This document shows, in pieces, positions 46,381 through 55,979 of a DNA stretch of 64,000 nucleotides. The notes under the pieces are model-generated. The model saw only the letters and a list, made by a program, of their open reading frames with translations. It did no database searches and was not told the DNA's origin. The translations under genes were made by a program, and so were the position numbers. Numbering within the stretch: the first letter of the stretch is position 1; every line of letters begins with the position of its first letter. The DNA comes from Photobacterium alginatilyticum (GTDB taxonomy: Bacteria; Pseudomonadota; Gammaproteobacteria; Enterobacterales; Vibrionaceae), in the NCBI RefSeq assembly GCF_009910675.1, contig NZ_RSEJ01000031.1, positions 45,652 through 109,651 on the forward strand, read 5' to 3'.

Positions 46381-47811
46381 TTGCATCCTAATATCCACAT
46401 CCCTGAAGCCTTCATTGAGCAAATTCGTCAGATCATGCCAGAACACCTGAATCTGGATGAGTTTATTGCCTGTTGTAAAACGCCACTACGCCGAAGCATC
46501 CGGGTAAATACGCTTAAAATCAGTGTGGAAGACTTTCTGGCCCGCGTCGCTGATAAAGACTGGACGCTGACACCAGTTCCTTGGTGTGAGACAGGCTTCT
46601 GGATAGAACGAGAAGATGAAGAGACAGTATCTCTAGGCAACACTGCAGAGCATATGGCCGGGCTGTTCTACATTCAGGAAGCCAGTTCAATGATGCCGGT
46701 CACCGCTCTGCTAAAAGACAACGATGGGCTTGATTGTGTGCTGGACATGGCTTCAGCACCCGGCTCAAAGACAACCCAGATTGCCTGCGCAATGAATAAC
46801 AAAGGGGCATTGGTTGCAAACGAGCTCGCCGCTAGCCGTATCAAGGTGCTTCACTCCAACCTGCAACGTTGCGGTGTGTACAACGCATCCCTAACCCACT
46901 TTGACGGTTGCGTATTTGGTGGCTGGGCACCGGAGTCTTTTGATTCTATCCTGCTTGATGCCCCATGCTCAGGCGAGGGCGCGATTCGTAAAGACGATGA
47001 CGCAATGGAAAACTGGAGCCTTGAGTCAGTCGAAGAAATTGCAGCAGTACAACGCAACCTTATTGTCAGCGGCTTCCAGGCACTAAAGCCTGGTGGTGTG
47101 ATGGTCTACTCAACCTGCACCCTCAATTTAAGTGAAAACCAACAGGTCTGCCATTATCTAAAAGATACCTTCGGCGATGCCGTACAATTTGAACCGTTAG
47201 ATACGCTCTTTGAGGGAGCAGACAAAGCGCTGACGGAGGACGGTTTCCTCCACGTTTACCCTCAAATTTTCGACAGCGAAGGTTTCTTTGTAGCCCGGAT
47301 CCGAAAACTGTATTCCGTCGAATCGCCAAAAGTCAAAAAGCGCATGGGCAAATTCCCGTTTAGCCTTGCCAAGAGCCAAGACCAGCAAGCTATTGCGAAA
47401 ACGATCAAAGCTGATCTTGATATCAACTTGCCTGAGGACAGCGAGGTATGGCTTCGAGATAAAGAAGTGTGGTTATTCCCGGCTAAACTGCGCAACCTGC
47501 TTGGTGAGATTCGTTTCCAACGCATTGGCATTAAGCTCGCTGAACAGCACAAAAAAGGGTACCGCTGGCAACATGAAGCCATTATGTCACTGGCCACCGG
47601 TGATGAAACGGTCGCGATTGCCCTGACTTCCGAACAAGCGAAAGAATGGTTTATGGGACGTGATATTCGACCTGAAGACCTGTCTGGTAAAGGTGAGGTC
47701 ATCGTCACATATCGAGACTACCCTATTGGTATCGGAAAATGGGTCGGTAACCGAATCAAGAACGGCCTCCCTCGCGAATTAGTCCGTGACAACAATTTAT
47801 TCGATATCTAA
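46381..47811 (+). CDS. rsmF: 16S rRNA (cytosine-1407-C5) methyltransferase RsmF
   Basis: I take TTG 46381 as the start (MHPNIHIPEAFIEQI, 476 residues) because this fits vibrio RsmF N-termini; a TTG at 46357 adds eight residues. The NOL1/NOP2/Sun-type domain has the SAM motif DMASAPGSKTTQ, the first cysteine in DAPCSGEG and the catalytic Cys in YSTCTLN. The C-terminal part contains a PUA-like domain. It makes m5C1407 in 16S rRNA. It completes the letAB-rsmF order of E. coli. Confidence 0.95.
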   Translation: MHPNIHIPEAFIEQIRQIMPEHLNLDEFIACCKTPLRRSIRVNTLKISVEDFLARVADKDWTLTPVPWCETGFWIEREDEETVSLGNTAEHMAGLFYIQEASSMMPVTALLKDNDGLDCVLDMASAPGSKTTQIACAMNNKGALVANELAASRIKVLHSNLQRCGVYNASLTHFDGCVFGGWAPESFDSILLDAPCSGEGAIRKDDDAMENWSLESVEEIAAVQRNLIVSGFQALKPGGVMVYSTCTLNLSENQQVCHYLKDTFGDAVQFEPLDTLFEGADKALTEDGFLHVYPQIFDSEGFFVARIRKLYSVESPKVKKRMGKFPFSLAKSQDQQAIAKTIKADLDINLPEDSEVWLRDKEVWLFPAKLRNLLGEIRFQRIGIKLAEQHKKGYRWQHEAIMSLATGDETVAIALTSEQAKEWFMGRDIRPEDLSGKGEVIVTYRDYPIGIGKWVGNRIKNGLPRELVRDNNLFDI

Positions 47812-48355
47812 CTGGTATTACGCTGCGAACGATAAAGCATCACTTTCAGCACAATATAAATGACATCAATAATATATGGCAGCAGTGTCAGAGGCGAATG
47901 ACATTCTCAGTGCTTAAACTGGCAAATTGTACTGCTTGAACTACCATTGATAGTGTAATTGATCTCCATTTACTAACCAGTTAGCGCAAGGCTCTCACGA
48001 GCCATTCCCCTAAGCCCGAGACAGGAGTCGTTTCGGGCTATTTTTTGTCTTCAATTTGCAATTTCGCCGTCAAACCACATTACCAGGCAGATATGTACAG
48101 CATTTTTAACGCTATGCTCAGTATGTTGCACAATTTTTTCTAACACTGTCTGAGCCCCACCCCCAAAAGCACACAGCAACACGATAAAAATAACCACCAT
48201 AGAAACCGTAAAGCATTGAAAGTTTTTAATAATCATTTAGCATTTTCTGCCATTCAAGTTTTTCGAACAACTTGGACGACTTTTTCCGCTATCTTCATCA
48301 TCTCCCAGTCAATATAGTGAGTCTCAAGCCAACACAAAGCGCAAAGGAAATTACC
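47812..48355. other. Noncoding region between rsmF and azoR
   Basis: These 544 bases hold no gene I trust. A plus-strand terminator is at 48013-48046, preceded by a small hairpin (ggctc/gagcc near 47990). A minus-strand frame at 48051-48236 (61 residues, one hydrophobic segment) lacks an SD and is not called. The azoR ribosome binding site (AAAGGAA) is at 48345. Confidence 0.45.
48013..48046 (+). terminator. Terminator 200 bp beyond rsmF
   Basis: A 7-bp stem (agcccga/tcgggct) with a 13-base loop is followed by ATTTTTT. It lies 200 bases downstream of rsmF, so it either ends a long 3' untranslated region or an unannotated small RNA. Confidence 0.8.
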
Positions 48356-48949
48356 ATGTCAAACGTACTTGTTTTGAAATCAAGCATTCTAGGCGATTAT
48401 TCTCAGTCAAACGCATTAATTGATCACTTAATCGCATCCTGGGAAACAAAAACTAGCTCTGTTATCGAACGTGATCTAGCAGCGAATCCCCTGCCTGTTC
48501 TTGATGGTGAAATTGCTGGCGGCCTTCGCGGTGGCGATAACCTGACTGCTCGCCAGAAAGAAACACTGGCTCTCTCTGACCAGTTGATAGAGGAAGTAAT
48601 AGCAAGTGATACGCTGGTTATCGCTGCGCCAATGTATAACTTCACCATTCCAACACAGCTTAAAAACTGGTTTGATTTGATTGCACGTGCCGGTGTGACA
48701 TTCTCTTACACAGAAACAGGTCCAGTTGGCTTATTAACTGACAAAAAAGTTATTGTTGTTACCACACGTGGTGGTATCCACAAAGACGGGGCAACCGATC
48801 TGATGGTTCCATACCTTAAGACGATTCTCGGTTTTGTTGGCCTTACAGATGTTGAGTTTGTTTATGGCGAAGCCCTTGCGATGGGTGACGAATTTGCAAC
48901 TAAAGCAATCGCTGACGCTAAATCTGAACTCGAGCAATTAACAGCCTAA
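48356..48949 (+). CDS. azoR: FMN-dependent NADH-azoreductase AzoR
   Basis: From ATG 48356 (AAAGGAA nine bases upstream) the protein has 197 residues and is of flavodoxin fold. FMN-site segments are SSILGDYSQSN (phosphate loop), PMYNFTIPTQLKNWFD, and TTRGG. AzoR reduces quinones and azo compounds with NADH and protects against thiol stress. It is monocistronic with a terminator close behind. Confidence 0.95.
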   Translation: MSNVLVLKSSILGDYSQSNALIDHLIASWETKTSSVIERDLAANPLPVLDGEIAGGLRGGDNLTARQKETLALSDQLIEEVIASDTLVIAAPMYNFTIPTQLKNWFDLIARAGVTFSYTETGPVGLLTDKKVIVVTTRGGIHKDGATDLMVPYLKTILGFVGLTDVEFVYGEALAMGDEFATKAIADAKSELEQLTA

Positions 48950-48980
48950 TTAAGCGCACTCCTGAATTTCCACTGTTTTT

Positions 48981-49011
48981 CGACAGGCCACTTCATGGCC
49001 TGTCGTTTTTT
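48981..49011 (+). terminator. Terminator after azoR
   Basis: A 10-bp perfect stem (cgacaggcca/tggcctgtcg) with a 5-base loop is followed by TTTTTT. Confidence 0.92.
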
Positions 49012-49052
49012 ATCGGTAAATACTCTAAGGTTATTGTTCACTTTTTTACATA

Positions 49053-49667
49053 TCAGTGATGAAAAAGTGATGGAAACGAAACCACAGGCGGGCTTATAGA
49101 CGCAAACGACTTCATACTGCTCTTCACCTTGACAATATATTGCTGTGTTTCTTTAAAAGGAGGGACACCCTTATACTTTCGAACCGAACCTTCCCCGGCA
49201 TTATAAGCTGCCAACGCTAGTTCAATATTACCGTCATACTTTTCCAACAGGCGAGCTATCATGGCAGTACCGACTTTAATATTCTGATCGGGCGAAAATG
49301 GGTCTATCTTCCAGTGACGGGAGTTCATGTCCATCAACTGCATCAGCCCTTTTGCACCTCTGTGGCTTATTGCGTCAGGGTTAAAATTAGATTCGGTTTT
49401 AATAATGCCAAGTACCAAGTCCGCCGGTACATTGTAGTGTTGAGAGTAACGCAATACCATGCGATAGAACTTCGGTTTGCTCTGCACCGAATGATCGGAG
49501 AAAAGCCCCTGCCCCCAGTCAACCTCACTAGCCGGACTATCATATATCAAAGACGATACGGGAATCTTCTGGTCATCACTAATAAGGTTAAGAAAAGCCT
49601 GATTATCGGGTGAAGCATTCACAGCCTGTGCAGCAAGCACCAAAATTAAGTAAGCGCAATGTCTCAT
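49053..49667 (-). CDS. Lytic transglycosylase, SLT domain, exported
   Basis: The 204-residue protein has a signal peptide (MRHCAYLILVLAAQAVNA) and an SLT domain. The catalytic Glu is in KTESNFNP; GAKGLMQLM and LALAAYNAG are the other family motifs. It cleaves peptidoglycan to release 1,6-anhydromuropeptides. No lipobox is seen, so it is soluble in the periplasm or secreted. It stands alone, transcribed convergently to azoR. Confidence 0.92.
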   Translation of the reverse strand: MRHCAYLILVLAAQAVNASPDNQAFLNLISDDQKIPVSSLIYDSPASEVDWGQGLFSDHSVQSKPKFYRMVLRYSQHYNVPADLVLGIIKTESNFNPDAISHRGAKGLMQLMDMNSRHWKIDPFSPDQNIKVGTAMIARLLEKYDGNIELALAAYNAGEGSVRKYKGVPPFKETQQYIVKVKSSMKSFASISPPVVSFPSLFHH

Positions 49668-49793
49668 TCTTTACCCATACTGACAGACATCTAGATACCA
49701 GAAAAACAGATCGACTTTAGTGTCCTTTTAGCCGGCCCGAAGTGTAAAACAATCTCCGGGCCCTGCCTAGTTAAACAACAATCTCAGCATCAA

Positions 49794-51173
49794 TCAAAGA
49801 TCAAATTGCAGATAAATTGTGTTGTAATTACTACCGCCTTTGATCCGTCCAAACTGCGAAGCGCTTTCAAAAATGGCTGAGCGATGATGCAAGCTGTAAC
49901 CTAACCATACCCCGTCTAATGGCTTATAGTTAAATAAATCGCCTAAATTCACATCAAATGAAAAGTCTAGATAGTTCAGCAAGTTACTTGGCTCGTAACC
50001 TTTTCTATCCATCTCGCTTTGTTCTATATACGTTATATTGTCAACGTAAGACAAACCTTCCGCGACGCCAAAACGCCACTCTACAGGCCACTCAACGGTA
50101 TAATAGGCTTTGACTGCGACAACATACTCTTGGGTGGAGCTCTGAACATCAGAGCTCCAATGCCAGACAAACCCCGGAGTAAGGTAAATATCGAGCGGGA
50201 GCCCAAACAGTTCATCAGTTAACGGATGTCCGTAGAAGAGTGATGTTAACTTGTTATCGAACTCATCTTTTACCCGGTTACCAGAAAAGATTTCGCCGAT
50301 ATTAGAAGGCGTTGCCCACCCATGCGCCACACGTAAGTAGGGAGAATTACTTAAGGATGACTTTCTGGGCTTGTTAGCATCATTAAAGAATCCAAAGCCC
50401 AGGTAAAGCTCACCCTGCCAATCTGAATTCACGATTTCTGAATCACGAATGTTGCCATCAAAGTAAGTGGCATGAGCACCAGCCAGAAGATACAGATTCG
50501 AGGTGACATGGTAACTTCCTGAAGCACCAAGTTTCAAATCCGCACCGGCATTAATAGACTCCAGCGTCAGGCCATAATAATAACTGTTATAATCGGACTC
50601 TTTCCAAAGTAACGATGCCTCTGGCCTAAAACGCCAGTCACCATAGCTGTATATACCACCAACAGACGCCTGAGAGCTGATCCTACCATCGGGATCCGTT
50701 AACAGCTCCAATTCGCTATAGAGGTTGTCATCAAACTGATACTTAAGCTGAAGCCCAATATCCCCTGTGTCACCACCAATCTGATTCTGAAACGAAGACG
50801 GTATATCAATAAAATGCATGCGGACTAATGCATTCACCTCCCACTCATCCTGACGAAACAGGTTCACCCCTCCCTCAGTACCGCTAAGAAAGAAGCGATC
50901 ACCGCGGTAGAACATCATCGGCACAAAAGTCGATACTGTTGAGTCTTCAACAACCTGTTCGGTGGCATAGGGTATTGAAGCATTACGCACAACCGCGGCT
51001 ATGCCCCATGTTTGCTCTCCATCCCGCTTTACCCTTAAATCATCAACGGAGATAAATCCATTAGAATTGCTTTCCCTGACAACGTCTCTCAGCTCATCTT
51101 CGCCTTCTGCCAAGGTACCTGCAAAAGCAATCACCGGAATACAACAGATAAGCCCCACCCAATACTTCAACAA
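49794..51173 (-). CDS. MipA/OmpV-family outer membrane protein
   Basis: The 459-residue protein has a signal peptide (cleavage after about residue 18, AFA) and alternating beta-strand pattern with aromatic girdles, ending in FDL as outer membrane barrels do (C-terminal Leu is a less usual end than Phe). Segments such as WGIAAVVRNASIPYAT and PMMFYRGDRFFLSG fit the MipA/OmpV family. It is longer than the usual 250 residues because of an inserted middle region. A TTG start follows a GGGG stretch. Members are linked to the peptidoglycan enzyme MltA or to osmotic response; its role here is unknown. Confidence 0.8.
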   Translation of the reverse strand: MLKYWVGLICCIPVIAFAGTLAEGEDELRDVVRESNSNGFISVDDLRVKRDGEQTWGIAAVVRNASIPYATEQVVEDSTVSTFVPMMFYRGDRFFLSGTEGGVNLFRQDEWEVNALVRMHFIDIPSSFQNQIGGDTGDIGLQLKYQFDDNLYSELELLTDPDGRISSQASVGGIYSYGDWRFRPEASLLWKESDYNSYYYGLTLESINAGADLKLGASGSYHVTSNLYLLAGAHATYFDGNIRDSEIVNSDWQGELYLGFGFFNDANKPRKSSLSNSPYLRVAHGWATPSNIGEIFSGNRVKDEFDNKLTSLFYGHPLTDELFGLPLDIYLTPGFVWHWSSDVQSSTQEYVVAVKAYYTVEWPVEWRFGVAEGLSYVDNITYIEQSEMDRKGYEPSNLLNYLDFSFDVNLGDLFNYKPLDGVWLGYSLHHRSAIFESASQFGRIKGGSNYNTIYLQFDL

Positions 51174-51837
51174 ACCCTGTCCCCATTATATTTATCATTT
51201 TAATCTTAATAATTTAGCGTACTTATTCGTATGAAGTACAACTTTTTAATTGTAACTCAAGTGCTTTCTCCCTCCTCACAACAGTTAAGGGTAGCAGCAA
51301 CATGGGTCCGATTGGAGTAAGCTCCTATAAAAGTGTCACCATACGAACAACTGATAAAATCATAAGCAAATATTTCTGCGAGTAATGTCAAATTTGTATT
51401 ACAAACCAATCTAACACACGCAATTTTTTGCGGCGCAATTTTAATTTCATGGTATATATAAACCAGCCATAAGATCTGAACCATTTAATTAATCTATCAA
51501 TTAAAGGCAAGCCGACAAATAACAAAGCAATCAACAACAAATAATAGTTACCTCAATATAAAACTGGTGGATAACTTATAAGGATATTTATTCACACTCT
51601 TAATCCTCATCCATTTAAATGGAGATATAAGCGTGCGAATAAATAGTAATTGATAATCACCCTGCGGTGATTCATCTGTTGCTTATCAAACATAACAAAT
51701 TAAAGTCAGTGAAAAGTTACACATGTAATTAAAGACAATATTGTCAATAGCCGACATAAGCATTTAAAACATTAATCCAACTGCATTATTTGCAGCACTT
51801 TTACCTATCCTAAACACAACTCATACAGGAGTATATA
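51174..51837. other. Noncoding region upstream of the C25 protease gene
   Basis: There is no credible gene in these 664 AT-rich bases; the minus-strand frame at 51257-51484 has no SD and odd composition. A hairpin aatcacc/ggtgatt (51655-51672) without a T run may be a regulatory or mRNA structure element. The SD caggag precedes ATG 51838. Confidence 0.45.
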
Positions 51838-54705
51838 ATGAAGCTGAATAAAACGAGGCTCCTCATAACCCTCGCGCTATTTTCACATTCCGCAATTGCC
51901 GTCAAACACGTTGATGCTTCTCTTTTCAATGAGCGAGTCATCACCTTTGAGCAACCCATTGATGTCGCTCCTACTGTAGAATCAGCACAGCCAGGCAAAT
52001 ACTTTTCGCTAATGACACTTGATAGCAAAAGAGCAATATTTGAGGCTAAGCTAACATCACTAACAATGGCTAAAGTAAAGATGGCTGATGGCAATATATA
52101 TGATCGCATCATATTGCCAGATGGCGGCAGTCCTGCCGAACCGGGAAAACCGAATTTAACCGGGTATAGGCAATTAATCCGTATTCCTGATGGCGCCCAG
52201 CTCAATATCGTTGTAGACAATATTGAGTGGTCAGAAACATATACCGATACCATCGTAGACCCTGTTCAATTGCCTTTCCCTGATGTTGTCGAAATGGATG
52301 GGACTCGTCCTGATCAAAACATGCCTTTCGTGAAAGATGAAGCAGCTTATGGACTGATCACAGATAGCAAAACACAACCAGTGGATGTTGTCGAAACTGT
52401 CCGTGTTCGTGGCAAAAGTTACGCTGTGATATCTTATCGACCGATTGAGTTTAGCCCTGTAGAAAAAACTGTCCGCTTCGCGAAAAAAGTCCGCTTTCAT
52501 GTCAACTACACGCTTCCTGAAAGTAACGGGTCTAAATCTAAGCGTAGTGACAACCTAGGGTTTGATGCTCCATCTGACTCGGTTATTGACATTCGTACCA
52601 AAGCAAACCAAGCAACGGATCCGGCTTTTGAATCAAGCCAATCCGAACATGATGCTACCTTAACGCCAGCACAAAAAGCAGATTACTTAATCATTACCGC
52701 AGATCGATTCAAAGACGCAATAGCACCTCTTGCTGCATGGAAACGCCAAAAAGGCTACAACGTCCACGTTGCGACAGTCACAGAAACCGGTAATACACAA
52801 GAGCAAATAAAGAACTACATAACCAATGCTTACAGCGCGGGGACAATGACATCTTACGTCTTGTTTGTTGGCGATCACGAAGATATTCCAGGCTGGGAAA
52901 TTGTTGGTCACGGCTACCACGGCAAGAACCATAAATGGCATACTGACTTCGAATATACGTTAGTTGATGGTGATGATAAGTATCCTGACTTGGTTCTGGG
53001 TCGCTTCCCTGGCGATACTGAAACCCAAATAACCAGTATGGTCGCTCGTACCTTAAGCTACGAAAAAACGCCGGTCGATTCAGATCGCTATAATGATATT
53101 TTACTTGCCGGGCAATATCAGGACAACGGCGGTAACAGAGTTGCTGATAGGATGTTCATGGAAGATCTACATCGAGTCGCTGACTTCCTGGGCCCTGACT
53201 ATAACTTCTTTGGTGGACCTGGCGACCTGTTCAATAAAGGCTATCAAATCCATACCGCCCTGCAGTGGGACGCCGATTTATCTAAAGAATTGAAATATGG
53301 TGGCTGGGATTACGGTAGCGCCAGAGTTACTCCCCCAAGCCCAGTTCCGCAGGCTTGGAAAAACCAAGGCAATGGTAATCATGTTCAAATATCTGATGCC
53401 ATTAACCAAGGTGTTGGCCTCGTACTGCACCGAGATCATGGATATGGCAACGGCTCCGGCTGGGCAGACCCGCACTATACCGCTACCGAAGTCAGTGCGC
53501 TGGCCAATGGTAACATGTCACCGGTAGTATTTAGCCTGAACTGTGCAACTGGCTGGTTTGACGGCAAAGATTCATTTGCAGAATCCTGGATGCGCAACCC
53601 CAATGGCGGTGCCATTGGTTTTACAGGTGCTGCGCGGGTTAGCTACTCGGGTTACAACGACTTGATGCATGCTGCGATTATGGATAGCTTCTGGGATGAT
53701 TACGACGGCAACTGGTCCAGTAACATTTATCCTGTATCCTGGCGACCGGCTATGGCTATGAACCGTGCCAAGCACCGTCTGTTTAACCATTACGGAACCA
53801 GTGGTACAGCACTTTCAACGGCTCGTTTCTTTAGTTGGTTTGGCGATCCTGAGCTAGAGTTGCGTACCCAACGCCCTCAGGCATTAACCGTCACCTACCC
53901 TGATAGCCTTTCTAGTGGAAGCAACGCTTCATTCGATGTGATTGTCCAAAGCGGAGACAACAGACTAAAAGATGCACGGGTAGCGTTAGTATCAACGTCA
54001 GGTCAATCCCATGTAATGACAACCGACGAAAATGGTATTGCGCACTTTGAACTGACGTCCAACGAGCCAATGACTCTGACTGTAACAGAGCATAATGCAC
54101 CAGCTTATGAAGGGGAAATAGCTGTTGGCGGTAACAGTATGGTCGCCAAAGTCAGTGACACTCAAACTGCGCCTGCTCGCCAGTGGGTTACGTTAGATGG
54201 AACAAAATCGGTTATCGCAGAAGGCACGAATGTTCACTATCAATGGACACAGGTTCAAGGCCCTCAGGTACGGATTGATTATGCAGATAATAACTATGCC
54301 TACGCGATCACGCCAGATTACAGCACCACTCTCAAGTTTAAGCTGACAATTACTGATGAAGCTGGAAACAGTGATTCAGCTATTCAAACCGTTATTGTAA
54401 AAGCCGGAAACGAAGATAGAAATAAAGCACCTATTGCAAGTGTCGCTAAAGAGCAGGTTGCCACTTTCTCTCAATGGGCAGCCCTTGATGGAACAAAGTC
54501 ATCAGATCCGGATGGTTCTATTGCCAAATATCAATGGAGTCAAATTGCAGGGCCTGAAGTTAAAATGGCCTATCCGTCGAGCAGCTATGCGTACGCATTG
54601 ACGCCTGAGGTAAATACCACACTCAAGTTCCAGTTAACCGTCACTGACGACAAAGGAAAAACATCATCGTCAACACATTCTATTATTGTGAATGGCCAAA
54701 AGTAA
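51838..54705 (+). CDS. Secreted C25-family (gingipain-like) cysteine protease with two C-terminal PKD-like domains
   Basis: The 955-residue protein starts with a signal peptide (cleavage after about residue 21, AIA). A propeptide-like domain (about 25-270) leads to a C25 catalytic domain (about 280-660): YLIITADRFKDAI, YVLFVGDHEDIPG, the catalytic His in LHRDHGYGNG (about 534) and Cys in FSLNCATGWF (about 568). An Ig-like domain follows (about 665-765), then two tandem domains of about 90 residues (770-860 and 864-955) sharing WVTLDGTKS/WAALDGTKS and TTLKFKLTITDEAG/TTLKFQLTVTDDKG. There is no type IX sorting signal, so type II secretion is likely. CAGGAG lies before the ATG. Confidence 0.88.
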   Translation: MKLNKTRLLITLALFSHSAIAVKHVDASLFNERVITFEQPIDVAPTVESAQPGKYFSLMTLDSKRAIFEAKLTSLTMAKVKMADGNIYDRIILPDGGSPAEPGKPNLTGYRQLIRIPDGAQLNIVVDNIEWSETYTDTIVDPVQLPFPDVVEMDGTRPDQNMPFVKDEAAYGLITDSKTQPVDVVETVRVRGKSYAVISYRPIEFSPVEKTVRFAKKVRFHVNYTLPESNGSKSKRSDNLGFDAPSDSVIDIRTKANQATDPAFESSQSEHDATLTPAQKADYLIITADRFKDAIAPLAAWKRQKGYNVHVATVTETGNTQEQIKNYITNAYSAGTMTSYVLFVGDHEDIPGWEIVGHGYHGKNHKWHTDFEYTLVDGDDKYPDLVLGRFPGDTETQITSMVARTLSYEKTPVDSDRYNDILLAGQYQDNGGNRVADRMFMEDLHRVADFLGPDYNFFGGPGDLFNKGYQIHTALQWDADLSKELKYGGWDYGSARVTPPSPVPQAWKNQGNGNHVQISDAINQGVGLVLHRDHGYGNGSGWADPHYTATEVSALANGNMSPVVFSLNCATGWFDGKDSFAESWMRNPNGGAIGFTGAARVSYSGYNDLMHAAIMDSFWDDYDGNWSSNIYPVSWRPAMAMNRAKHRLFNHYGTSGTALSTARFFSWFGDPELELRTQRPQALTVTYPDSLSSGSNASFDVIVQSGDNRLKDARVALVSTSGQSHVMTTDENGIAHFELTSNEPMTLTVTEHNAPAYEGEIAVGGNSMVAKVSDTQTAPARQWVTLDGTKSVIAEGTNVHYQWTQVQGPQVRIDYADNNYAYAITPDYSTTLKFKLTITDEAGNSDSAIQTVIVKAGNEDRNKAPIASVAKEQVATFSQWAALDGTKSSDPDGSIAKYQWSQIAGPEVKMAYPSSSYAYALTPEVNTTLKFQLTVTDDKGKTSSSTHSIIVNGQK

Positions 54706-54777
54706 ATGATAAAAGGCACTAATTTAATAGTGATATAAGATCATATCATTATATTGGATTGTGCTGATATAAATAAA

Positions 54778-54813
54778 CAGGGAGGCTACTTGTAGCCTCC
54801 CTGAGTTATTTTT
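54778..54813 (+). terminator. Terminator after the C25 protease gene
   Basis: An 11-bp perfect stem (cagggaggcta/tagcctccctg) with a 4-base loop precedes an AT-rich run (agttattttt). Confidence 0.85.
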
Positions 54814-54894
54814 ACTATTAAATAAACCTCATTTCGCGTGTAGAAACCAATATTTCATTAAATAGATATCAGATAACTTATGAAAATATTGATA

Positions 54895-55560
54895 TCAAAC
54901 CACACTGCTTTCCTCTTGCAGTAACTTTGCAGTTTTTTCTTTAAACAAAGCCATGGACCCTTCGAACTCTGGGATTATCGTAAAAGTCTGAGAGGTTGAC
55001 TGATAACGCCCAATCTGACGTTGTGCCGGACGAAAAGTAAAAATAATGTCATCTTGCTCTTTGCTAATGCCAAACTCATCATCCCGATACTGCTGTTGAT
55101 TACCACTGAAACAGCCTTCAAAATACTGCAGTAACTCATGTGCTTGCGGTGATTTAAAATTCTTATCACCAATCGTAGCTGCATTGGTATCCGATACCAA
55201 TACGCGATAACTATGCTCGCTGTACTTCATGATATCAAATAGCTTACGGCGCTGTGGTTGAGTTGGCTTTGTTGCGACATGCACACGCCCCCGGGCTTCA
55301 TAGCGAATAATACCTGTCGCCGTCATTAAGTTAACAATTGTTATCTCATCACAGGCACCATGCATTTCTTTAGGTAGTAATTCCGCAACTGCCCGATGAT
55401 ACTGACGATTACTCAAATCAGAACGATTCAAATTGAGTAAACTGCCATCACGTAGAATATATCCCCCATCCTTTTTAATCTTTGTAACCCCAAAATGTGC
55501 TACCAGTTTGTCTAATAGCGCGTCATTAAATTGTTGTTCTTGTTGAATCATACCACTCAT
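54895..55560 (-). CDS. Unknown cytoplasmic protein
   Basis: I do not recognise this 221-residue protein. ATG 55551 and ATG 55560 are both possible starts. It contains no signal peptide or membrane helix. The C-terminal region (GRYQSTSQTFTIIPEFEGSMALF) and the segment AVAELLPKEMHGACDEITI suggest an alpha/beta fold. It stands alone, downstream of and convergent with the protease gene. Confidence 0.6.
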   Translation of the reverse strand: MSGMIQQEQQFNDALLDKLVAHFGVTKIKKDGGYILRDGSLLNLNRSDLSNRQYHRAVAELLPKEMHGACDEITIVNLMTATGIIRYEARGRVHVATKPTQPQRRKLFDIMKYSEHSYRVLVSDTNAATIGDKNFKSPQAHELLQYFEGCFSGNQQQYRDDEFGISKEQDDIIFTFRPAQRQIGRYQSTSQTFTIIPEFEGSMALFKEKTAKLLQEESSVV

Positions 55561-55697
55561 CTATTTACAAACTACGCAATGCCTCAGAAGCTCTTATCAT
55601 TCACCAGAGCAATTTTAAATTCAGTGCGTAAACTCTCATTATGCAAATAAGGTATATTATGCAATGACTTAGCAGCAGATCACCAAAAGAATACTCT

Positions 55698-55725
55698 TTG
55701 TTAAAGGGAATGGGCAGCGTATTAT
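55698..55725 (+). promoter_or_regulatory. Candidate sigma70 promoter of an RNA gene
   Basis: A -35-like TTGTTA is separated by 16 bases from the -10-like TATTAT (4/6 and 5/6 matches to consensus). No coding frame follows. Confidence 0.45.
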
Positions 55726-55731
55726 TTCACT

Positions 55732-55961
55732 CGAAGCCCTGGACGTTAGATAAAGCTGATCTATACTGAATATTGGAAAGCGTATCTTTCTGCCAATAGG
55801 TCTTTTGAGATGAGGGGAAAGAGTAGCAACCATGTAAGTTTCTGGGCTTGTAGCATGGTCAACGAGAGAGAAGCAGAACCCTGTAATAGCTAACTCTCGA
55901 CGCGCTTTTCATACTCTTTTCAGATATGCACCTGAAACCCGCTAATGCAGCGGGTTTTTTG
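55732..55961 (+). ncRNA. Candidate small RNA (about 230 nt)
   Basis: A promoter-like sequence (55698-55725) precedes the interval and a strong intrinsic terminator (aaacccgct/agcgggttt, 55935-55957, then TTT) ends it. Between them there is no reading frame and no similarity to a known RNA that I recognise. The neighbouring genes are on the other strand, so the terminator does not belong to them. The start is predicted from the promoter spacing. Confidence 0.5.
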
Positions 55962-55979
55962 TTGTCTCTTGTTTTCAAA

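Larger units (their letters stand above)
55561..55979. other. Noncoding region with a promoter and orphan terminator
   Basis: No protein gene is visible in these 419 bases. They contain a sigma70-like promoter (55698-55725) and a terminator (55935-55961) on the plus strand; the interval is described as a candidate RNA gene. Confidence 0.5.

Noticed and set aside
48051..48236. 61-residue minus-strand frame with one hydrophobic segment
   Set aside because: There is no SD, it starts next to a terminator, and no family was recognised. A small membrane protein cannot be excluded.
51257..51484. 75-residue minus-strand frame upstream of the protease gene
   Set aside because: Codon use and composition (many Cys and Asn, no SD) look random in an AT-rich intergenic region.
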